In this document: positions 6,879-10,229 of the stretch, one piece after another
How the letters are laid out: each line of letters begins with the position of its first letter
Numbering within the stretch: position 1 is the first letter of the stretch
NCBI GenBank assembly: GCA_014885115.2
Contig: WKLE02001924.1
Location: 1 to 10,229 of the forward strand
DNA length: 10,229 bases
Direction of reading: 5' to 3'
From: Asterionellopsis glacialis
Lineage: Eukaryota > Bacillariophyta > Plagiogrammaphyceae > Rhaphoneidales > Asterionellopsidaceae
Program-made: the position numbers and the translations under genes
The notes under the pieces: generated by a model
The model's input: only the letters and a program-made list of their open reading frames with translations
Database searches by the model: none
What the model was told of the DNA's origin: nothing

Positions 6879-7493
6879 TCCACTCTGCATGATTATGCCG
6901 GTACCCATGACCAAGGTACATAGGATATGACAACGGCTCAGAGTTTAAGGGTAAATTCGAAAAGACATGGATAAACTTTGGTCTAAGGAAAAAGCCGACA
7001 ACCACGTAAGATCACCAATCAAATGATATCATAGAATGCGTACATCAAGTAATCGGTAACTTGTTACTTGCACTCAACATAAGCCAATCTGCCAATCCAC
7101 CTACTATAGGAGATGATGAACCATGGGATATTATACTCAGCTCCATAGCTTGGGCTATATGCAGTACCTATCATACTACATTAGAAGCCACGCCCAGACA
7201 ACTAGTATTTGGACGTGATATGTTGTTGCCAATTGCATTTTTTGCCAACTGGACACATATTTAAAACAAGAGACAAATATTGATTAATAAAAACAACCAA
7301 TGCAAAATCGTAAGTGGCAACACCACGTGTATACAGTACGTGACCTAGTTACATTAGAGAAGCCAGGAATTATACCTCATGAAGTGCTTCAAGTTTTTAC
7401 TAACAATGCTTTGTGCATCCATGGAGGCATTATAGAAGAGACAGTTAATATTCATTGTGTGACGCTGTACTACAAACTCACACAGGACATCTT

Positions 7494-7503
7494 GAGAAGT
7501 AAA
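7494..7503 (+). promoter_or_regulatory. Candidate polypurine tract of E2
   Basis: GAGAAGTAAA lies immediately before the 3' LTR (TGAAATACAC at 7504). Position and composition agree with the tracts of E0 and E1. It also encodes the last residues of pol (RSK). Confidence 0.5.
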
Positions 7504-7749
7504 TGAAATACACTCCCTTTAGGACACTCTGGAGGATGGATGATTGATGCATGGGCAAGCAGATGGACTCACAGAAAATTACCATTTACTAAAATTTCCT
7601 GAGTTCTTACTTCTTACTAGATTACTGGATCTTCTTTGGATTAAACTAAGCTCATAATTTTCATCACCAAAAAATAGTCTATTTTTCTTTTGTGTGTTCA
7701 TTGTCTGATTGCTGTGTTGTGCTGCCATTGACACCAACAGCATAGGGCA
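7504..7749 (+). repeat. Family B LTR L5 (3' LTR of E2)
   Basis: It is 246 bp long, starts TGAAATACACTCCC and ends GCATAGGGCA. It follows the integrase terminus of E2 and is followed by the interior of E1 pol. Its pairing with L2 rests on shared variants near its start. The AATAAA motif is mutated (CACCAAAAAATAG). Confidence 0.87.
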
Positions 7750-8906
7750 GTTTCCGATATTCCCTCCTTTAAGTAAACTACACCAACAAAAAGTTAGGAT
7801 GCTTAGGAAAGTAATGAGTGAAACCAAACCTGGTACATTTACCACCAGAGAAGTCAAAGGAAAACCACTCATACACTCTGAAGGAAATATATATATACCG
7901 GAGAAACTTCAACAATGCATTGTAGTGTGGTATTATGAATACCTAGCACGCCCAGGTGAAACTCATACAGAAGCAACCATATGGCCACACTTTACTTGGC
8001 CCAGGCTATGAAAGCACGTACAGAACTTCTGTAAAACATGCAAACAATGTAAGCTCTGTAAAAAGCAATGTAAGAAATACAGACACTTACCTCCTAAAGA
8101 GGCTGAAATCCTGAAATGGGAAAGTGTCCATATAGACCTAATTGGAAAATATACTATCAAATCTGATTCAGGCATGCAAACACTACAATGTCTTACTATG
8201 ATAGATCCTGCTACAGGCTTGTTTAAAATCAAGGCACTTAAAGACAAAACAGCTGACACAGTAATAGAAGCATTCCACTCTGCATGGTTATGCCTGTATC
8301 CTTGACCAAGGTATGTAGGATATGACAATGGCTCAGAGTTTAAGGGTATCTTCAAAAAGACACAGATAAACTTCAGTGTAAGTAAAAAGCTGACAACCAC
8401 GTACAATCTCCAATCAAATGGTATCATAGAAGACGTTCATCAAGTTATCTGTAAATCATTACTTGCACTTGACATAAGTGAATCTGTCAATCCACCTACT
8501 ATAGGAGATGATGAACCGTGGGATAAGAATACACAGTACTTACCATACTATGCTAGAAGCCACACCCGGATAACTAGTATTTGGATGTGACATGCTACTA
8601 CCAATTAAATTTATAGCAAATTGGGCACGTATACATAATAAGAAACAAACCTTAATTAACAAAAATAACCAAAGAGAATATTGTAACCAGCAACACCACA
8701 TATACTCCGTAGGTGACCTAGTTACCCTAGAAAAGCCAGAAATAATACCTACGATGGACCGTCCTTGTACAGGTCCTCATGAAGTGCTTCAAGTATTTAC
8801 AAATGGTACTGTGCACATCCATAGAGGTGTTATAGAAGAGACAGTTAATATTTGTTGTGTGATGCCGTACTACGAACTCACATAGGACATCTCGGGAAGT
8901 GAATGA
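7750..8906 (+). pseudogene. pol: Integrase of E1, nearly full length but broken
   Basis: It continues 925-980 in phase. Order: FPIF and the linker KLHQQKVRMLRKVM, FTTREVKGKPLIHSEGNIYI, and a zinc finger WYYEYLARPGETHTEATIW in which both His are lost but CKTCKQC remains. TGA 8009-8011 is followed in phase by HLPPKEAE, HIDLIGKYTIKSDSG (first Asp 8135), TGA 8303-8305, YDNGSEFKG (second Asp 8324), LTTTYNLQSNGIIE (Glu 8429) and PPTIGDDEPWD. A deletion near 8520 shifts the frame. From 8592 the C-terminus reads MLLPIKFIANWARI, YSVGDLVTLEKP, PCTGPHEVLQVFTNGTV, EETVNICCVMPYYELT, stop TAG 8883-8885, and then TGA 8904-8906 from the LTR. The D-34-E spacing is close to the usual D-35-E. It is the best template for reading the other copies. 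Confidence 0.88.
8894..8903 (+). promoter_or_regulatory. Candidate polypurine tract of E1
   Basis: GGGAAGTGAA directly precedes the 3' LTR start at 8904, at the same place as in E0 and E2. Confidence 0.5.
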
Positions 8907-9211
8907 AATACACTCCCAGTAGGACACTCTTGAGGATGGTTGATGGTTGTGTGGACAAGCAGACGGACTCACAAGTTACAATTACTAAAGGATTTTATTT
9001 TGCAGATGCTTCAATTGAAGTTCACTTGAAGTTTGGCATCTGGCCAGATGTTCTTTGGATCTTGGATCTTCTTTTGGTTCTTCTCTATCTAAAAATTATA
9101 TTTATAAATTAGCTCATAATTTTCATGACCAGATAAACATCTTCTTTTCTTTTGTGTGTTGATTGTCTGATTGTTGTGTTGTGCTGTTGTCAACACTAGT
9201 GGTATAGGGCA
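8904..9211 (+). repeat. Family B LTR L6 (3' LTR of E1), long variant
   Basis: It starts TGAAATACACTCCC and ends GGTATAGGGCA. At 308 bp it is about 62 bases longer than L2 or L5. The ends match the other copies, but roughly 8975-9105 is different sequence, containing TTGAAGTTCACTTGAAGTTT and TTGGATCTTGGATCTTC. The AGCTCATAATTTTCAT block (9111 onward) then restores homology. The AATAAA position reads AGATAAAC. It is probably a subfamily or a rearranged copy. Confidence 0.8.
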
Positions 9212-9746
9212 GATAGCACATGACAAATTTTATGCATACATGGATACAGAAAAAGTGAGAGGCTGGTCTTACTATACCCCTACTCACAGCCCCACTTTTG
9301 GTCAACAATTTGCCACAAATGTAACACAGTGTTTCAACCCTACCATGTTGCCGTCACCAAGAGGTACCAACCCCAGCCCCAGTACCTCTACTGCATCACA
9401 TCCTGATGGCTACAAGACAAAAAAGCACTCCCACAAGAAGCAGAAAGTCACACAAATTGACCAATTTGCAGAAAATCAGGTTGCCATCAAGCTCCAAACA
9501 AACCTAGCTCCTAATATGCAACTACCATCCAAGTCTACCAACACAAAAAAATGACAACTCTGTCTGTCAACAATTACACTTTCTACATGGTTTGGAGTCC
9601 TAGGCCTACCTGACTACCAATGCCATGTAGTTGAAGTTTTTTCTTGCTACCACAGTTGCTTGTCAATGGCATTGCCAATATTGGGAACTATTGCTTTGCA
9701 ATTTGAGTAAGCCTTCATATCAAGAACATAGCCACAAAATACATCT
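9212..9746. other. Unassigned DNA between E1 and E4
   Basis: This 535-base stretch has no similarity to the retroelement parts that I can see. On the plus strand a frame is open to TGA 9552-9554 (reading GWSYYTPTHSPTFGQQFATN, a serine/proline-rich part, then KTKKHSHKKQKVTQIDQF). Its apparent start lies inside the L6 LTR at a TTG, so it is not a credible gene as it stands. It is presumably the DNA into which E1 inserted; the first five bases, GATAG, would be the expected target duplication. No RNA gene or repeat was recognised. Confidence 0.5.
9650..9745 (-). pseudogene. Possible coding remnant cut by the E4 LTR
   Basis: From 9745 downward, the minus strand is open for 32 codons (VFCGYVLDMKAYSNCKAIVP, NIGNAIDKQLW) to TAG 9647-9649. 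In another phase HGIGSQVGLGLQTM follows. The composition looks protein-like. The GYVLDMKAYS stretch is faintly reminiscent of a segment of piggyBac-type transposases, but no catalytic residues can be placed. It ends exactly at the E4 LTR start, so any gene would have been interrupted there. It could be chance. Confidence 0.25.
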
Positions 9747-9973
9747 TGAACTACACTCCCTGTAGGACACTCTTGAGGATGGCTGATTGATGCAGAGACA
9801 AGCAGATGGGCTCCAATTTACTATTTACTAATATTTCCTGAATAATCTCCAGCATAAAACTAACTCTCTAAACTAGCTCATAATTTACCCCACCAAATAA
9901 AGTCTTTTTTCTTTTGCGTGTGGTTTGTCTGATTGTTGGGTTCTGCTGCCATCAACACTAGCAACATAGGGCA
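9747..9973 (+). repeat. Family B LTR L7 (5' LTR of E4)
   Basis: This 227-bp copy starts TGAACTACACTCCC and ends ACATAGGGCA, with TG...CA termini. It has lost about 20 bases around the conserved ACTAGATTGCCGG region. AATAAA is intact at 9896-9901. The following TAGTAATG equals that of E3. Confidence 0.85.
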
Positions 9974-9978
9974 TAGTA

Positions 9979-10089
9979 ATGTTATTCCCTCTTTCAGAAC
10001 TTTCAGAGTTAATAACTTTGCAAAAAATGAAGTGCTTCTACTCCTCCACTGAGTTTTAGAAGAAATCCTCCTGTAATTCCCTTAACAAA
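9979..10089 (+). pseudogene. gag: gag start of E4, truncated
   Basis: ATG at 9979-9981 lies five bases after the LTR. The frame reads MLFPLSELSELITLQKMKCF, YSSTEF and then TAG at 10057-10059. It corresponds to the opening of gag in E3 (MLLPHSEDFN). The TAG coincides with a deletion of about 45 bases that removes the AQELSQQQTLL segment. The sequence rejoins E3 homology at AATCCTCCTGTAATTCCC and ends near 10089. Non-functional as seen. Confidence 0.7.
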
Positions 10090-10229
10090 AAAGGGGGCAT
10101 CAGAGTGGAAACCCACACCAGTTGCTACAAAGTCTGACCACCCATCCACTATTCAGTTTGTCTGGTGTCCAACATATACCGGCACTCGCATAAAATATGT
10201 CATGCGTTCAAATATTTCAGTCACTAATT
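10090..10229. other. Unassigned right end of the window
   Basis: After AACAAAAAAGGGGG the sequence no longer follows gag of E2 or E3. I see no open frame of note, repeat or motif in these 140 bases. It may be a further insertion or deletion joint within E4. Confidence 0.4.

Larger units (their letters stand above)
6874..7506 (+). pseudogene. pol: Integrase of E2, right part
   Basis: This continues the gene interrupted at 3532, starting with the duplicated AGCAT. It reads FHSA, a stop, LCRYP, TGA 6908-6910, PRYIGYDNGSEFKGKFEKTW with the second catalytic Asp, NFGLRKKPTTT, a stop, and IIECVHQ with the Glu. From 7061 it gives ALNISQSANPPTIGDDEPWD, YHTTLEATPRQLVFGRDMLL and a stop at 7262-7264. 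The last part is in another phase (from 7300): QHHVYTVRDLVTLEKPGIIP, HEVLQVFTN, then GGIIEETVNIHCVTLYYKLT and DILRSK to TGA 7504-7506. Twenty-seven bases between two CCT repeats, encoding the segment up to GP, are deleted near 7376. Non-functional. Confidence 0.85.
981..7749 (+). mobile_element. E2: family B LTR retrotransposon carrying a nested element
   Basis: It is bounded by LTRs 981-1226 and 7504-7749, both 246 bp. These two uniquely share CACTCTGGAGG (others read CTTGAGG) and the GGATGATTGAT context, and differ at about 30 positions by eye. Between them lie gag, reverse transcriptase/RNase H and integrase in that order on the plus strand. Removing E3 (3533-6873, plus one AGCAT) leaves about 3.4 kb, which is short for an autonomous gypsy element: protease, the fingers of the polymerase and the integrase zinc finger are deleted. 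It is inserted in the pol of E1 without a visible 5-bp duplication. Confidence 0.8.
9747..10229 (+). mobile_element. E4: 5' end of another family B element
   Basis: A complete LTR (9747-9973) is followed by the TAGTA leader and a gag start homologous to E3, so this is the 5' end of a plus-strand element. Homology fades near 10090; beyond that the sequence is either a deletion joint or the continuation of a diverged element. It leaves the window at the right edge. The expected partner of the left flank CATCT is not visible. Confidence 0.75.

Noticed and set aside
7963..8427. 154-codon open frame on the minus strand, the longest in the window
   Set aside because: It is the exact antisense of the E1 integrase core, whose zinc-finger, DDE and linker motifs are readable on the plus strand. 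Similar antisense frames at 4264-4599, 4873-5070 and 3710-4054 are shadows for the same reason.
9171..9554. 127-codon plus-strand frame
   Set aside because: It begins at a non-ATG codon inside LTR L6 and crosses into the unassigned flank. No family is recognised, so it is described as part of that stretch and not called as a gene.
1..10229. A novel defence, toxin or biosynthetic system
   Set aside because: All recognisable coding traces are gag, polymerase or integrase pieces of LTR retroelements, almost all with disabling lesions. Nothing supports a further multi-gene system.

Overview
This window is eukaryotic repetitive DNA. It has no bacterial gene organisation and no intact host gene. 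Almost all of it is made of decayed Ty3/gypsy-like LTR retrotransposons: gag with an HxxxxEFVARL-type capsid region, reverse transcriptase, RNase H, and an integrase with an HHCC zinc finger, a DDE core and a GPY/F-like C-terminus. The gag and integrase style is one I associate with elements from stramenopile and algal genomes (diatoms, oomycetes). That is recall of family style, not a database result, and the host lineage stays undetermined.

The layout is a nest. One main family (family B) has LTRs of about 230-308 bp that start TGAARTACACTCCC and end GCATAGGGCA. Seven such LTRs are present: 687-924(+), 981-1226(+), 3533-3778(-), 6642-6873(-), 7504-7749(+), 8904-9211(+) and 9747-9973(+). Using LTR ends and continuity of pol across the gaps, I assign them to these elements. 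E1 is the host copy: pol 925-980, resuming at 7750-8903, then its 3' LTR 8904-9211. E2 (981-7749, +) lies inside E1. E3 (3533-6873, minus strand) lies inside the integrase gene of E2 and is flanked by a perfect 5-bp duplication AGCAT. E0 (539-924) is the 3' end of another copy, abutting E1 at 924/925. A second family (family A, 1-538) contributes an intact integrase C-terminus and an LTR-like segment that stops flush against the integrase remnant of E0. E4 begins at 9747 and runs off the right edge.

E2 retains gag (1227-2206, several frames), a reverse transcriptase/RNase H reading frame (2442-3440) with five stops, and an integrase split by E3. E3 retains gag and no polymerase, but carries three consecutive integrase zinc-finger regions. 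The pieces do not form a working system: every family B coding region has stops, frameshifts or internal deletions. Family A is much less decayed. It is rich in CpG, whereas family B has lost CpG, with conserved CGA arginine codons turned into TGA stops in several copies.

Outside the elements there are two stretches I cannot assign. One is 9212-9746, the DNA flanking E1, with a short possible coding remnant on the minus strand. The other is 10090-10229, after the gag fragment of E4.
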